Shown here: piece by piece, positions 39,104 to 47,211 of the stretch
Layout of the letters: each line of letters starts with the position of its first letter
Position numbering within the stretch: position 1 is the stretch's first letter
Source: Posidoniimonas corsicana
Lineage (GTDB): Bacteria > Planctomycetota > Planctomycetia > Pirellulales > Lacipirellulaceae
Length of the DNA stretch: 64,000 nucleotides
NCBI RefSeq assembly: GCF_007859765.1
Contig: NZ_SIHJ01000002.1
Coordinates: 496,001 to 560,000, forward strand
Direction: 5' to 3'
Notes under the pieces: model-generated
The model's input: the letters and a program-made list of their open reading frames with translations, nothing else
Databases searched by the model: none
What the model was told of the DNA's origin: nothing
Translations under genes and position numbers: made by a program

Positions 39104-40447
39104 ATGAGTAATGCTTTCCAATCACGCCCGCTACCAACCCGTCGCTCCTTTGTAGGCGCCGCTGGCGCCCTCGCGACTGTCCCCTATTCTTCATGGACAG
39201 AACCCGCATTTGCGAATCTCGCAAGCAACGATCGTCCCCGCATTGGATGCATCGGCACCGGCAGCATGGGAACCGGTGACGCCCAGGAACACGCGAAGTT
39301 TGGTGATGTGATAGCCGTGTGTGATGTTGATTCGCACCACTGCCTCAGGGCCAAGCACCACGATCGAATCGGCAGGGGGCGTGCGGATGCGTACGAAGAT
39401 TACCGACGCGTGCTGGACCGCAGCGACATCGACGTGGTGAGCATCGTCACGCCCGACCATTGGCACGTGAAGATAGCGGTTGAAGCGCTGCTGGCCGGCA
39501 AGCACGTCTTCTGCCAGAAGCCGCTTACCTTGACCCTTGATGAGAACAAGCTGATCCGCTCCGCCTGCCAGAGCCACCCCAACCTGGTGTTCTTCATCGG
39601 CACTCAGCAGCGAAGCGATCGCGACCGCTTCCTTCGTGCGATCAACATGGTGCAGCAGGGTTTGCTCGGACGGGTGCACAGGGTCACCGCCCGTGTCGAC
39701 GGGAGCCCGACCGGAGGTCCCTTCACGCCGGAGGTTCCGCCGGAGCAGATCGACTGGTACATGTGGTTGGGGCAGGCGCCGCTGAGGAACTACATGCCTC
39801 GCCGCTGCCACTACGAGTTCCGTTGGTGGTACGAGTACTCGGGTGGGAAGTTCACCGACTGGGGCGCCCACCACGTGGATATCGCTCTCTGGGCCCTGGA
39901 GTTGGACAAGCAGGGTTCGGGACCCGTGGAGGTGGACGGCTCCGACGCGAAGCACCCTGTCCCGATGAAGGACGGCTACCCGACAGTTCACGACTGCTAC
40001 AACACGTCCCACGACTTCAACGTGATCAGTAAGTTTGACGATGGGCTGGAACTGCACCTGACCAGCCGTGGCCGGAACGGGATACTCTTCGAAGGAGAGA
40101 AGGGCCGCATCTTCGTCAACCGTGGCCGGATCACCGGCAAGCCTATCGACGAGAACTGGGATGATGGCAAGTTCGGCGATGAGCAACTTCGGGCCCTCTA
40201 CCGTGGCAAGCCGTTCGAAGGGCACAAGGAGAACTTCTTCCGCTGTTTGCGCGAGGGCGGCACGCCCGTTTCGGACGTCTACTCGCACGTTCAGACGATG
40301 AACGTCTGCCACCTCTCGTCGATAGCCGCCCGGCTCGGACGTAAGATCACCTGGGACCCCCAGAGCGAGCAAATCTCGGGCGATGAGCAAGCCGCGGCAA
40401 TGATGGCCCGCAAGCCCAGGCCGGGCTTTGAGATCCCATCAGTCTAA
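39104..40447 (+). CDS. Gfo/Idh/MocA-family oxidoreductase, Tat-exported
   Basis: A 447-residue protein with twin-arginine leader TRRSFVGAAGALATV. The NAD-binding fold starts PRIGCIGTGSMGTGD (residues about 45-60), then VIAVCDVDSHH, then VSIVTPDHWHVKIAVEALLAG and the catalytic-lysine block HVFCQKPLTL. The C-terminal substrate half contains WWYEYSGGKFTDWGAHHVDI. The family oxidises or epimerises sugars and polyols with NAD(P). Being in the xylan block, it may act on arabinose or xylose products; this is inference. Many planctomycete members carry this same exported form. Confidence 0.92.
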   Translation: MSNAFQSRPLPTRRSFVGAAGALATVPYSSWTEPAFANLASNDRPRIGCIGTGSMGTGDAQEHAKFGDVIAVCDVDSHHCLRAKHHDRIGRGRADAYEDYRRVLDRSDIDVVSIVTPDHWHVKIAVEALLAGKHVFCQKPLTLTLDENKLIRSACQSHPNLVFFIGTQQRSDRDRFLRAINMVQQGLLGRVHRVTARVDGSPTGGPFTPEVPPEQIDWYMWLGQAPLRNYMPRRCHYEFRWWYEYSGGKFTDWGAHHVDIALWALELDKQGSGPVEVDGSDAKHPVPMKDGYPTVHDCYNTSHDFNVISKFDDGLELHLTSRGRNGILFEGEKGRIFVNRGRITGKPIDENWDDGKFGDEQLRALYRGKPFEGHKENFFRCLREGGTPVSDVYSHVQTMNVCHLSSIAARLGRKITWDPQSEQISGDEQAAAMMARKPRPGFEIPSV

Positions 40448-40861
40448 TGCTTGCGTGGGTAACTAGCTTGATTCTCCTTTAGATCGATCCGTCCATCGTG
40501 AAGCCTGACGACTAGTTCTGCGTAACGGTGGAAACCAGAGAGGGCGACTCACGCTTTCAGGCGTAACGCCAGCCTAACGCACCTCAGGTACGAGCTTCCG
40601 CCGACTCCTCGGTTTGGTGGCGACGAACGTCCGAGTTGAGCCGCAGCTGGACCAACTTCAGGACCTACGCGCCACGCCCGACACAGTGAGATTGGTACAA
40701 CCGCTCTAATTGAGAAGTGATTAGAGTTGCTGTGTATCCATGAAAGAGTGTTCCTTGCTGCCGATGCGGTCCTGCCATTGGATTGGGATGGATTTCCCCG
40801 CCCTCTTTTGCAGGAGAACCTCCCATGCTGTACCTCAGAATGGCCCAGCACGCCCGCCAGC
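40448..40861. other. 414-bp intergenic region with one dispersed repeat
   Basis: Between the oxidoreductase and the phage-like block. It carries repeat copy (f) at 40561-40663. The open frames at 40740-40980 have no recognisable motif and lie over the pseudogene and were not called. Confidence 0.4.
40561..40663 (+). repeat. dispersed hairpin repeat, copy f (diverged)
   Basis: Contains GCACCTCAGG, CTCGGTTTGGTGG and CTGGACCAACTTCAGG in the same order as other copies, but with about 25 extra bases in the middle. It lies just before the phage-like block. Confidence 0.45.
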
Positions 40862-41203
40862 TCACGATCTCATCGCCCGCCACCACGCGGAGAACGCGAC
40901 CGGCTCCCAGGCGCCCGAAGGCTGCGGCCAGAACGCGCAGAAGCAGGTGGCGCCGCGTTGGATCGACGTGTTCAGATAGTGATGCCGCCGAAACAGCTCC
41001 CAGGCGCCACGGTGGACCGGAGCGACCTGGAGCTCAATTGCCGGTCGCCCGTCGGGGAAACGTCGAAGCCGCCCCCTTGCCAGCTGCTGGCTGCTCATGT
41101 CCAACACCCAGTCCGGCTCGAGCCAGTCGAGCACGTCGTAGTGGCAGGTGACCGCGACGAACTTCTTGTCGGCGCCGAAGCGGTCTTTGCGGAGGCTCTT
41201 GTG
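40862..41203 (-). pseudogene. remnant of a phage-type ATPase/acetyltransferase protein
   Basis: The frame directly after the TAG of the gene at 41204 is open without a usable start and reads KSLRKDRFGADKKFVAVTCH, then DWLEPDWVLD, then AWELFRRHHYLNTSIQ and CFCAFWPQPSG, ending soon after VAFSAWW. It looks like the end of an ATPase domain followed by the first half of a GNAT-like domain, seen in phage-associated proteins. Both ends are missing, so it is a deletion remnant. A GTG at 41134 could start a 90-residue product but not a whole domain. Confidence 0.55.
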
Positions 41204-41698
41204 CTATTCGCGGGCCAGCAGCAGCTCGAGCTGTTTCTGTTGAACCAACAGCCGCCGCTCGACGATCCGCTGCCGCAGGAGTTCGTCCTTGAGCTCCTGC
41301 GAGGCGCCGACCAAGAGCACGTCGTCCTCGGTCAGCCCGCCCGGCTTGGCGTCGGGGAGCGGGTGCTCGATGAAGTACCGCCAGAGCCACCGCAGCAGCT
41401 CGATGAGGTTGACGCGCTCCTTGTTCCCCTCGGGCCAGGGCAGCCCGCGGTTCCGCATCGCGTCGCGGATCTGCTTGGACTGCGTGTCCAGCAGCCAGGC
41501 CGACAGCGTCTTGCCGACCGACCCCATCAGCCGCACCAGCGTCGACTCCTCGTTCTTTCGGACCGCGGCCTTCTCCGCCCCGCTCAAACCGCGGAAGCCC
41601 TTCGCCTTGGCGCTGCGCAGCAGCTCGGCCTGCTCCTGCTGCTCGATCTGTTCGCTCAGCGTAGCCGCCTGCGCGGCCCGCTGCTGCTGCTTTGCCAT
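41204..41698 (-). CDS. phage small-terminase-like protein
   Basis: A 164-residue, largely helical protein: a coiled-coil-like N-terminus (QAATLSEQIEQQEQAELLRS), a middle VGKTLSAWLLDTQSKQIRDA and a long Leu-rich helix (ELKDELLRQRIVERRLLVQQ). The pattern 'sv.kt.saWl...Q.kqIRdamr' with later WLWRYF resembles small terminase or Nu1-like DNA-packaging proteins. The family match is weak. Its stop is followed in frame by the ATPase remnant. Confidence 0.5.
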   Translation of the reverse strand: MAKQQQRAAQAATLSEQIEQQEQAELLRSAKAKGFRGLSGAEKAAVRKNEESTLVRLMGSVGKTLSAWLLDTQSKQIRDAMRNRGLPWPEGNKERVNLIELLRWLWRYFIEHPLPDAKPGGLTEDDVLLVGASQELKDELLRQRIVERRLLVQQKQLELLLARE

Positions 41699-41880
41699 GT
41701 ACCACGGTCACCCCACCGCCGCCCGCAGGCGTCAAAATTACTTACCGCAGCCGTCGGAGTTGCCCCGCGTAAAAAAACCCTTCGATCGCTCCGGGCGGAG
41801 CCCCCACGGGGGTCGTCTGGGAAGGACCCCAAGGCCCCCGCCCCCATTACCAAAGGACTTAGGGCGACGCCCGCACGCGC

Positions 41881-42870
41881 CTACTGCACCGGATCAATCA
41901 CCTCCACGAGCACCCGCCGCCGGTCCTCAGTCCCCTCGGTCGGCTGAACCACCACCGGCAGCGACAACTCGGTCCCCGCCGCCACGCCGGCCGCCAGCAC
42001 CACCTCGAACATCGCCCAGCTGCGGTTCACGCCATACTCCTCGCTCAGCGTCATCGCCTCCGGGTCCGGCGACTCCGGCGCCTCCATGCCGTACAGCCAC
42101 GCGTCGGGATCAGGGTAAGCCAGCGCCACCAGCACCCGTTCGCCCGGCGCAGCCCGCAACCGATCCTGGGTGTGCCGGCTATCGGCGCGGTCGCTCACGT
42201 CGATCACCTTGCCCGGCTTGCGCTTCAGGAACGGCGTCGCACCGCTACTCCCGCCCCCAGCCCACTCGGCGTCGCCACGATCACGCACCGCCTGCAGGCT
42301 GTCGGTGGTGTTGTCGTACCCTGCCACGCCGGTAGTGGCCTGCAGCTCCGACAGCGTCACCGCATCTGCGGCCTTGCCCGCCATCAGACCGAGCCAACTA
42401 CCCAACCTGCTTATTCCGCTCACAACGCTCTGCAGGGCAGACGCCGCCGTGCTCGCTGCCGCCGTTTCGGTGGCGGCCGTCGAGATCCCCGCATTATCCA
42501 GGGCCACATACCCAGCTGCCGCCAATCGCGACGAAACCGCCGAGTCCAATCGCCCCAGCTCCATCGCCAGTCCACCCCGCACCGCACTAGCTATCGCCGC
42601 CAGCTCCAGCGCCGGCACGTCTAGGCTGTTGTTGATCACCGTCAGGATCGCGTCGATCAGCTGCTGTCCATCCCCCTCGTTGATCAGCGCCGCCTCGATC
42701 TGCGCCGCCGTCGGGACGTCCGAGACGTCTGGCGGGTTGGCCGGCAGGTTGTCGGTCTTGGCCTGGATCGCATCCGCCACCGCCCTGCCGGCTGCGATAT
42801 CCACCGAGAGGCTGGCACCCTCCGACCATTGCAGGCCCCGCAGGTCGATTTGCAGCAGCGTCGGCGTCAC
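41881..42870 (-). CDS. phage-like structural protein
   Basis: A 329-residue product rich in Ala, Asp and Thr. The first half is helical (IEAALINEGDGQQLIDAILT, AAETAAASTAASALQSV-like), typical of tail-fibre or neck proteins. The second half (GKVIDVSDRADSRHTQD, ERVLVALAYPDPDAWL, FEVVLAAGVAAGTELSLPVV) is beta-rich. No enzyme motif is seen. The start is GTG at 42870, in frame from CTG further upstream; no strong ribosome site is visible. It follows the small signal-peptide gene by 36 bp on the same strand. Confidence 0.55.
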   Translation of the reverse strand: MTPTLLQIDLRGLQWSEGASLSVDIAAGRAVADAIQAKTDNLPANPPDVSDVPTAAQIEAALINEGDGQQLIDAILTVINNSLDVPALELAAIASAVRGGLAMELGRLDSAVSSRLAAAGYVALDNAGISTAATETAAASTAASALQSVVSGISRLGSWLGLMAGKAADAVTLSELQATTGVAGYDNTTDSLQAVRDRGDAEWAGGGSSGATPFLKRKPGKVIDVSDRADSRHTQDRLRAAPGERVLVALAYPDPDAWLYGMEAPESPDPEAMTLSEEYGVNRSWAMFEVVLAAGVAAGTELSLPVVVQPTEGTEDRRRVLVEVIDPVQ

Positions 42871-42906
42871 ATGCTGCGGCGTGCACCGCTCGACAATAGG
42901 CTGCAG

Positions 42907-43110
42907 CTAGCTGCTCGCCACCATCAGCCGCGCCGCGACAGCCAGGTCGGCCTGGTACTCAAGCGCCGCGGCCGCGCAGCTCAGGTAGTAGTGGTAGCCC
43001 CACTCCGCGGGCGGGAACTGCCGCCGGTGGGCGAGCGCAGCCTGCGCCTCGGTCGCCGGGGTGGCCGCGACCGCCAGCAGCATTGCGAATGGCAGCATGG
43101 CTCGGGTCAT
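42907..43110 (-). CDS. small exported protein in the phage-like block
   Basis: A 67-residue product with signal peptide MTRAMLPFAMLLAVAATPAT, then a short body with AEWGYHYYLSCAAAALEYQA. Its ATG overlaps the stop of the metzincin gene as ATGA, indicating coupling. Function unknown; a lysis or tail-accessory role is possible but only guessed from position. Confidence 0.55.
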   Translation of the reverse strand: MTRAMLPFAMLLAVAATPATEAQAALAHRRQFPPAEWGYHYYLSCAAAALEYQADLAVAARLMVASS

Positions 43111-43763
43111 TGCTTGATCAGGTGATAGCGGCCGGCGGCCAGCGAGCGGGACAGCTCGATCGTCACCAGGCCGGGCTCGGGGTCGCCGGAGTCGGGCGTC
43201 GGCGTGGCCAGCTTCGGCCCGTACCGGTAGACCGCCTGCTCGGCGTCCAGCGTCTGCGGACGCAGCACGTCGGGGCGGTACATGGGGTTCAAGAGCGCGA
43301 CGCCCTGCGACGTCGGCACGTGCTCGATGCCCAGCGCGTGGCCGAACTCGTGGCACAGCACGGCGCCCAGGTGGATCATGCCGCGGCCGGGACTGCTGTC
43401 GGGGTCCTCGTGCCAGCTCTCGCTGGTGTCGACCAGGCCGTCCAGCTGCTTGTCGGGGCCGTACGGCAGGTGCATGTACGCCAGCGTGCCGCTGGGGCCG
43501 TCGATCGGACCCTGCCCGATGGTCACGCTGGCCGCCCGCGGGTTGCTCTCCCACTCCACCTCGAGGGCGCAGACCTTCATCCACTCGCGGACCGCCCAGA
43601 TGGTCGCCAGCTTGCACCAGTCGGGCGCGTGGACCGTGAGCTGAACGGCCGCGGGCTCGCCGATCCAGCCGGTCCCGTTCCAGGGGGTTTTGTCCCACCG
43701 GGCGAGCCGGTTGCTGGCCGGTTCTTTGTTGCCGCAAATCAGGATCTGCTGCGGAGCGGTCAT
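43107..43763 (-). CDS. matrixin-type metzincin metalloprotease
   Basis: A 218-residue zinc protease without signal peptide. The zinc motif HEFGHALGIEH lies near residue 135 and the Met-turn is NPMYRP, about 22 residues later. It is the HExxHxxGxxH form of the metzincins and matrixins. The preceding SPGRGMIHLGAVLC is typical of the strand before the zinc helix. No prodomain or cysteine switch is visible. It lies in a phage-like block and may be a virion-associated or exported protease. Confidence 0.85.
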   Translation of the reverse strand: MTAPQQILICGNKEPASNRLARWDKTPWNGTGWIGEPAAVQLTVHAPDWCKLATIWAVREWMKVCALEVEWESNPRAASVTIGQGPIDGPSGTLAYMHLPYGPDKQLDGLVDTSESWHEDPDSSPGRGMIHLGAVLCHEFGHALGIEHVPTSQGVALLNPMYRPDVLRPQTLDAEQAVYRYGPKLATPTPDSGDPEPGLVTIELSRSLAAGRYHLIKQ

Positions 43764-43788
43764 CGTGTGGCCCTCGCTGGGGAAGTAG

Positions 43789-43824
43789 GCCGGCGCCCCC
43801 TGTTTCGCCCGGGGGGACGCCGGC
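43789..43824. terminator. GC-rich hairpin between phage-like genes
   Basis: GCCGGCGCCCCC (43789-43800) pairs with GGGGGGACGCCGGC (43811-43824) with one bulged base. No U-tract follows on either strand, so it may be a structural element or weak terminator. Confidence 0.3.
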
Positions 43825-43836
43825 CGCGAACCCTGC

Positions 43837-44232
43837 CTACTTGGTGAACACCCGCCCCAGGATCTGCAGCAACAGCGGCAGGCCCCACGACAACGCCCTC
43901 TCGAGCAGCGGCCCGTTGAGAAACGCCTCGCGGCGTTCAGGGGTCGGCAGGTGGCGCACCAGGTCCTGCTTCACCGCGTCGGGCATCACGGACACCGCCA
44001 GTGCGCCCTCAGGGATCTGCTCCTGCCGGGTGATCTCGTCGGCCGCCCACTGCACGGCCAGGTCGGAATCGTGCAGCGCCTGCCACATGTCGACCGCGGC
44101 GTCGTCAACCAGCGTCTCGGTCTTCTCGGCCGCGTTGCGGGCCAGCGGCAGGATCATCTCGATTGCGCTGCGGACCGCCTGGCGATCAGGGAACAGGTCG
44201 GCGACGGTAAACGCTTGGGCTTCGGGGGACAT
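43837..44232 (-). CDS. phage-like hypothetical protein
   Basis: A 131-residue, largely alpha-helical protein starting MSPEAQAFTVADLFPDRQAV, ending LLLQILGRVFTK. Near the end a hydrophobic stretch (LLERALSWGLPLLLQILG) could be an amphipathic helix. No enzyme motif is seen. It is the first gene after the tRNA-Met on the same strand, 43 bp from it. Confidence 0.5.
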   Translation of the reverse strand: MSPEAQAFTVADLFPDRQAVRSAIEMILPLARNAAEKTETLVDDAAVDMWQALHDSDLAVQWAADEITRQEQIPEGALAVSVMPDAVKQDLVRHLPTPERREAFLNGPLLERALSWGLPLLLQILGRVFTK

Positions 44233-44274
44233 GACAGGGCGGCTCCAACGGTCGGGACGGGCAGCGGAAACGAG

Positions 44275-44348
44275 TGGCCCCGGCTGGATTCGAACCAGCG
44301 GCCTCCAGGTTATGAGCCTGGCGAGATACCCAACTTCTCCACGGGGCA
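44275..44348 (-). tRNA. tRNA-Met-like gene (anticodon CAT)
   Basis: On the minus strand the anticodon arm is CCAGG-CTCATAA-CCTGG with CAT at 44312-44314. The T arm is GCTGG-TTCGAAT-CCAGC and the D arm GAGA-loop-TCTC. The 7-bp acceptor is TGCCCCG against CGGGGCC, with a T-C mismatch at the first pair; A73 follows. The stem lacks the GGG/CCC signature of initiator tRNA, so it is an elongator Met or an Ile2 (lysidine) tRNA. CCA is not encoded. It lies in a phage-like block. Confidence 0.85.
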
Positions 44349-44350
44349 AC

Positions 44351-44404
44351 AAAAAAACCGCGGCCCCCTGCGAGCTCCAAAGAGCGAAGGCAAGGGACCG
44401 CGGT
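44351..44404 (-). terminator. intrinsic terminator in front of the tRNA-Met
   Basis: On the minus strand, ACCGCGGTCCC and GGGGCCGCGGT form a stem, followed by seven T residues. It ends transcripts that come from the right, just before the tRNA. The loop is about 30 bases. Confidence 0.6.
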
Positions 44405-44847
44405 TATCAGCCGGCGGGTCGGCATTCAGGTTGTGCGGTGCATTAAAGCGCCACGCGTACGATCCGTCAAGCCAATTTAGCCTCCCAACCGATCGGCTGC
44501 GGCGCTGGACGCAAGAAATGCGTCCGAGATTCGCTCTTTCGCGTCGGTAAATTGGGCTCCAACTCACTGAGGTTGGGCACACCTCAGCGACTAATGAGCG
44601 GCTGCAACTCCGGTTTGGTGGACCAGCTTCAGCAGATTGACTGTCCGGGCAACTCGCAGAGGTCTTACTTGAGAAAGGGCACCTCTGCAGGTGGGGCAAG
44701 ACTCTATCTCAGCGAATTCAAAGCAACTGTGCACGAAGTGGTCGCGGGTCACCGAGAACTGCCTGGCGGGTGTCCATGGGCACTAGGATAGGCAGCGGCG
44801 GGGTGCGGCGACAGGAACTGCGGAACCTTAGATCACGTCGCTAACCG
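44405..44847. other. intergenic region with one dispersed repeat
   Basis: About 440 bp between the terminator and mini-LuxR copy 3. It holds repeat copy (b) at 44565-44635. No protein gene is recognised. Confidence 0.4.
44565..44635 (+). repeat. dispersed hairpin repeat, copy b
   Basis: Starts CACTGAGGTTGGGCACACCT and ends GGACCAGCTTCAGC. The stem CTGAGGT/ACCTCAG with loop TGGGCAC is perfect here. Confidence 0.6.
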
Positions 44848-45108
44848 CTACAAGCGTTTCGGCGCCCCGCCGTCACCCGCGCCGTCCCCCGGGATGACAC
44901 GCGGGCCGGGTTGGTTCCGCCTCTTCCAGGCCGCATACTTGAAGCCGAGTTGCACCGGAGTTGCGGCGCCTAGCTTATCCATCACTTTTCTCCGGTGAAG
45001 CTCGATGGTCCGTAGCGCGAGGCCCATCTTTGCCGCAGCGACTCGGCTTGAAGCTCCGCCGACTAGAATATCGAGCAGAGCGATCTCGCGTTTGCTGAAC
45101 TCGGGCAT
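44848..45108 (-). CDS. stand-alone LuxR-type HTH protein, copy 3
   Basis: An 86-residue GerE-type HTH: FSKREIALLDILVGGASSRV, then AAAKMGLALRTIELHRRKVMDKLGAATPVQLGFKYAAWKRR. Ends in PGPRVIPGDGAGDGGAPKRL, like copy 1. The ATG at 45108 sits in the same context as copy 1 (CATNGTACCTGCC on the plus strand). The gene can be read about 40 codons further upstream, but that part is the conserved leader and is not likely translated. Confidence 0.82.
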   Translation of the reverse strand: MPEFSKREIALLDILVGGASSRVAAAKMGLALRTIELHRRKVMDKLGAATPVQLGFKYAAWKRRNQPGPRVIPGDGAGDGGAPKRL

Positions 45109-45162
45109 AGTACCTGCCAGTGGGGGGCCGTGCCGGGATTCTTGCAGGATCGTTGGCACCCG
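45109..45162 (-). promoter_or_regulatory. conserved leader of mini-LuxR copy 3
   Basis: This stretch matches 29420-29474 in order and spacing (GTACCTGCC, ATTCTTGCAGG, CGTTGGCACC on the plus strand). See the entry for copy 1. Confidence 0.5.
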
Positions 45163-45316
45163 ACCCCTAATGAGCGTGCAGCATCCAATCGAACCGGGGC
45201 GGCGCGCCTGAGTTCCGGCGCATCGCGACATTAAGTCTGGTATGGCGGGTTATCGCCACTACAAGATGCGGTGGTCGTCTTGCATTGCGGAGTCGCGTGG
45301 CAACAATCGCGACCCC

Positions 45317-45622
45317 ATGAAATCCCCGTTCCACTCAACGCCCGTCGTCAGAACACCGCCGCTCCCCCTACCCGAGGGTGTGACGCGTTACCCCCACGCG
45401 AGCCCTGACTCCACGCTCGCCAACTGCTGGGCGGTCCGGCTGGAACTGCACAAGCCGAGCGGCGCCGGCTCCATCGGCTGGATCGTCTGGCGCGACCCCA
45501 CGCCCAAGGCCGAGCGGATTAAGCCGCTAGGGAAAGAGCGGATCACGGATCTACGGCCGGGGGATCGGGTGGAGGTTCGCGGGGCGGAGTTTGTGGTTCG
45601 GGGGGTGGAGCTTTGGCGGTAG
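45317..45622 (+). CDS. hypothetical small protein
   Basis: A 101-residue product starting MKSPFHSTPVVRTPPLPLPE. The end has a beta-rich pattern LRPGDRVEVRGAEFVVRGVELW, as in small SAF- or hedgehog-like fold domains. An ATG 25 codons upstream is also in frame. A broken match of its 3' end is found at 29556-29596, next to mini-LuxR copy 1. Function unknown. Confidence 0.5.
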   Translation: MKSPFHSTPVVRTPPLPLPEGVTRYPHASPDSTLANCWAVRLELHKPSGAGSIGWIVWRDPTPKAERIKPLGKERITDLRPGDRVEVRGAEFVVRGVELWR

Positions 45623-45673
45623 CATGACGCGCAGGCGTTTCACGCCTGAGCGTCGAAGAATTGGGCTAAGAGG

Positions 45674-45745
45674 CGCTGAGGTTGGGCACACCAACTACAG
45701 TTCGGCGAGTCGCTCAGAGCTGGCGGCTGGTCCAACTTCTGCAAC
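45674..45745 (+). repeat. dispersed hairpin repeat, copy c
   Basis: Starts CGCTGAGGTTGGGCACACC and ends TGGTCCAACTTCTGC. The right half of the hairpin is degraded (ACACCAACT instead of ACACCTCAG). Confidence 0.5.
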
Positions 45746-45931
45746 ATAGCAACCCATCAATATCGCGGCGGTGATTTCGCCCTCAGTAGCTTCGCCAGCA
45801 GTTTCCGTACAATACACACATACGTCCAGCATCTTCAGATACGGCATAGATAACACGGGCAAGCTGTTCGTTGAGCGGTACGGGAGAGAACACACGCTTC
45901 CCAAATACCTCAACTCGCGTTTGTCAGTCAT
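45695..45931 (-). CDS. doubtful small gene at the end of the bestrophin gene
   Basis: A 78-residue frame whose ATG overlaps the bestrophin stop as ATGA. It begins MTDKRELRYLGSVCSLPYRS and includes CVYCTETAGEATEGE. Its last 17 codons lie in dispersed repeat copy c, so the original end was probably replaced by the repeat. No motif is recognised. It may be a real gene truncated by repeat insertion. Confidence 0.3.
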   Translation of the reverse strand: MTDKRELRYLGSVCSLPYRSTNSLPVLSMPYLKMLDVCVYCTETAGEATEGEITAAILMGCYVAEVGPAASSERLAEL

Positions 45932-46902
45932 GGGGCCTTCGTCGGCTTGAGCTCTGACATGGCGAACAGGTTTCGTTCAATGTTCGCCGAGATGTCATCA
46001 AGCGGCAAATGGCTAAGATTGTCTTCTGAGAATGGATTCTCAAGTTCCACGCCAATCTGATCGAGCGTTAGCAGAGGATATGCGACTAGCATGGTGATGA
46101 CCGGAATTAACCACACCGTATCACTTATATGAAGAAGAGCGATTGGCAATATGAGGAGAAACAGCAGGATAAAACGTCTGATGGTAATGGAATATATCCG
46201 TGGCAGCGGCGTCGCCAAGATTCGTTCGCACGCCCCAATATGATCAATCAACAAAGCCCGCTCCCGGTCGATTTGCATGAAGGCGAACCCGTCCATCGCA
46301 AACCGTTCGGTAGCGTCCTGGAGTAACTCGGCGAGCCGTAATGCCACAAGACTCGGCATGTGATTCGCTTCCGCTAGTTCGTTTGCACGTTCAATGCCGA
46401 TTAGATTGCCGGTTTCAGCGGATGGCTGTTCACTTCGAAGGCTGAGGTGAGCGACGTACGGAAAAACCGCAGTCCACCGAACCACATTCTCTCTCCATTC
46501 CGAATCATGTGGTCCGTAAGCCATTGCACTGATAACAAGATTGCGTGATTGATTGACAATCCCCCCCCACTTTGTACGAGCTTCCCACCAACGGTCATAT
46601 CCTGCATTCAATCGAATGACGAGGAGAATCCCCAACACCGCTCCTGCGAATCCAAGTGGCCTGATGTCGAGAGTGAAGGAAGGGTCGAACATGTGTTGCG
46701 TGAACCACGCAACGGCGCAGACAATGCTACCAAGCAAGCCAAAGAACAGTATTGATGGCAAGACATGAACAGTAATTGACCCCTGAAGGGCAACTGCCTC
46801 TCGCCAGAATCCCTTACGGGTTTGGTAACTTCTCATCAGGTCCTGTCCTGAAGTCACCAGTTCAGACAATCTGATGCGGCTTTCACCGTACGCTGTTTGC
46901 AA
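45928..46902 (-). CDS. bestrophin-like membrane channel
   Basis: A 324-residue protein with hydrophobic segments near 48-68, 76-96, 235-255 and 260-278. The family blocks GFWREAVALQGSITVHVLPS, LVIRLNAGYDRWWEARTKWG and SRNLVISAMAYG are visible, as is the late DQIGVELENPFSEDNLSHLP. Bestrophins form anion (or in some bacteria cation) channels. The base composition is visibly poorer in GC than the neighbours, a sign of transfer. An alternative start is MRSYQTRKGFW, 22 codons in. Confidence 0.88.
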   Translation of the reverse strand: MQTAYGESRIRLSELVTSGQDLMRSYQTRKGFWREAVALQGSITVHVLPSILFFGLLGSIVCAVAWFTQHMFDPSFTLDIRPLGFAGAVLGILLVIRLNAGYDRWWEARTKWGGIVNQSRNLVISAMAYGPHDSEWRENVVRWTAVFPYVAHLSLRSEQPSAETGNLIGIERANELAEANHMPSLVALRLAELLQDATERFAMDGFAFMQIDRERALLIDHIGACERILATPLPRIYSITIRRFILLFLLILPIALLHISDTVWLIPVITMLVAYPLLTLDQIGVELENPFSEDNLSHLPLDDISANIERNLFAMSELKPTKAP

Positions 46903-47211
46903 CTGGATTGTGATGTTCGGTCAATTTCTTCCTTCCCGCCCCGGCGGTAAGGCCCGGTGACACCTGCCCGCCCGAAATAAGTACGTCGCTACCAGCATCG
47001 GCACGGAACTCCCAGCCGATGGTTCCCTCCGTGACCCGAACTAGCAGCCCGTTGATTTATGGGGTGACGCCGCGGCATGTCAGAATAAATCAAGCCCGTT
47101 TGCCGTCGGGCCCCTGCGATCGGCTCGACAAATCCTTGGTTTCCGCTCGTCTTGCGAGCCCCGTTTCAGTCGGCGGGACAGTTTTTCCTGACAGGGCCTC
47201 GCGAGTGACCA
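46903..47211. other. intergenic region upstream of the bestrophin gene
   Basis: About 310 bp. No gene or clear hairpin is recognised; the bestrophin promoter should be here. Confidence 0.35.

Noticed and set aside
41034-41735. 233-codon minus-strand frame over the small-terminase-like gene
   Set aside because: It is Gly/Arg/Ala-rich and overlaps a frame with good helical pattern; no start context. Treated as a shadow.
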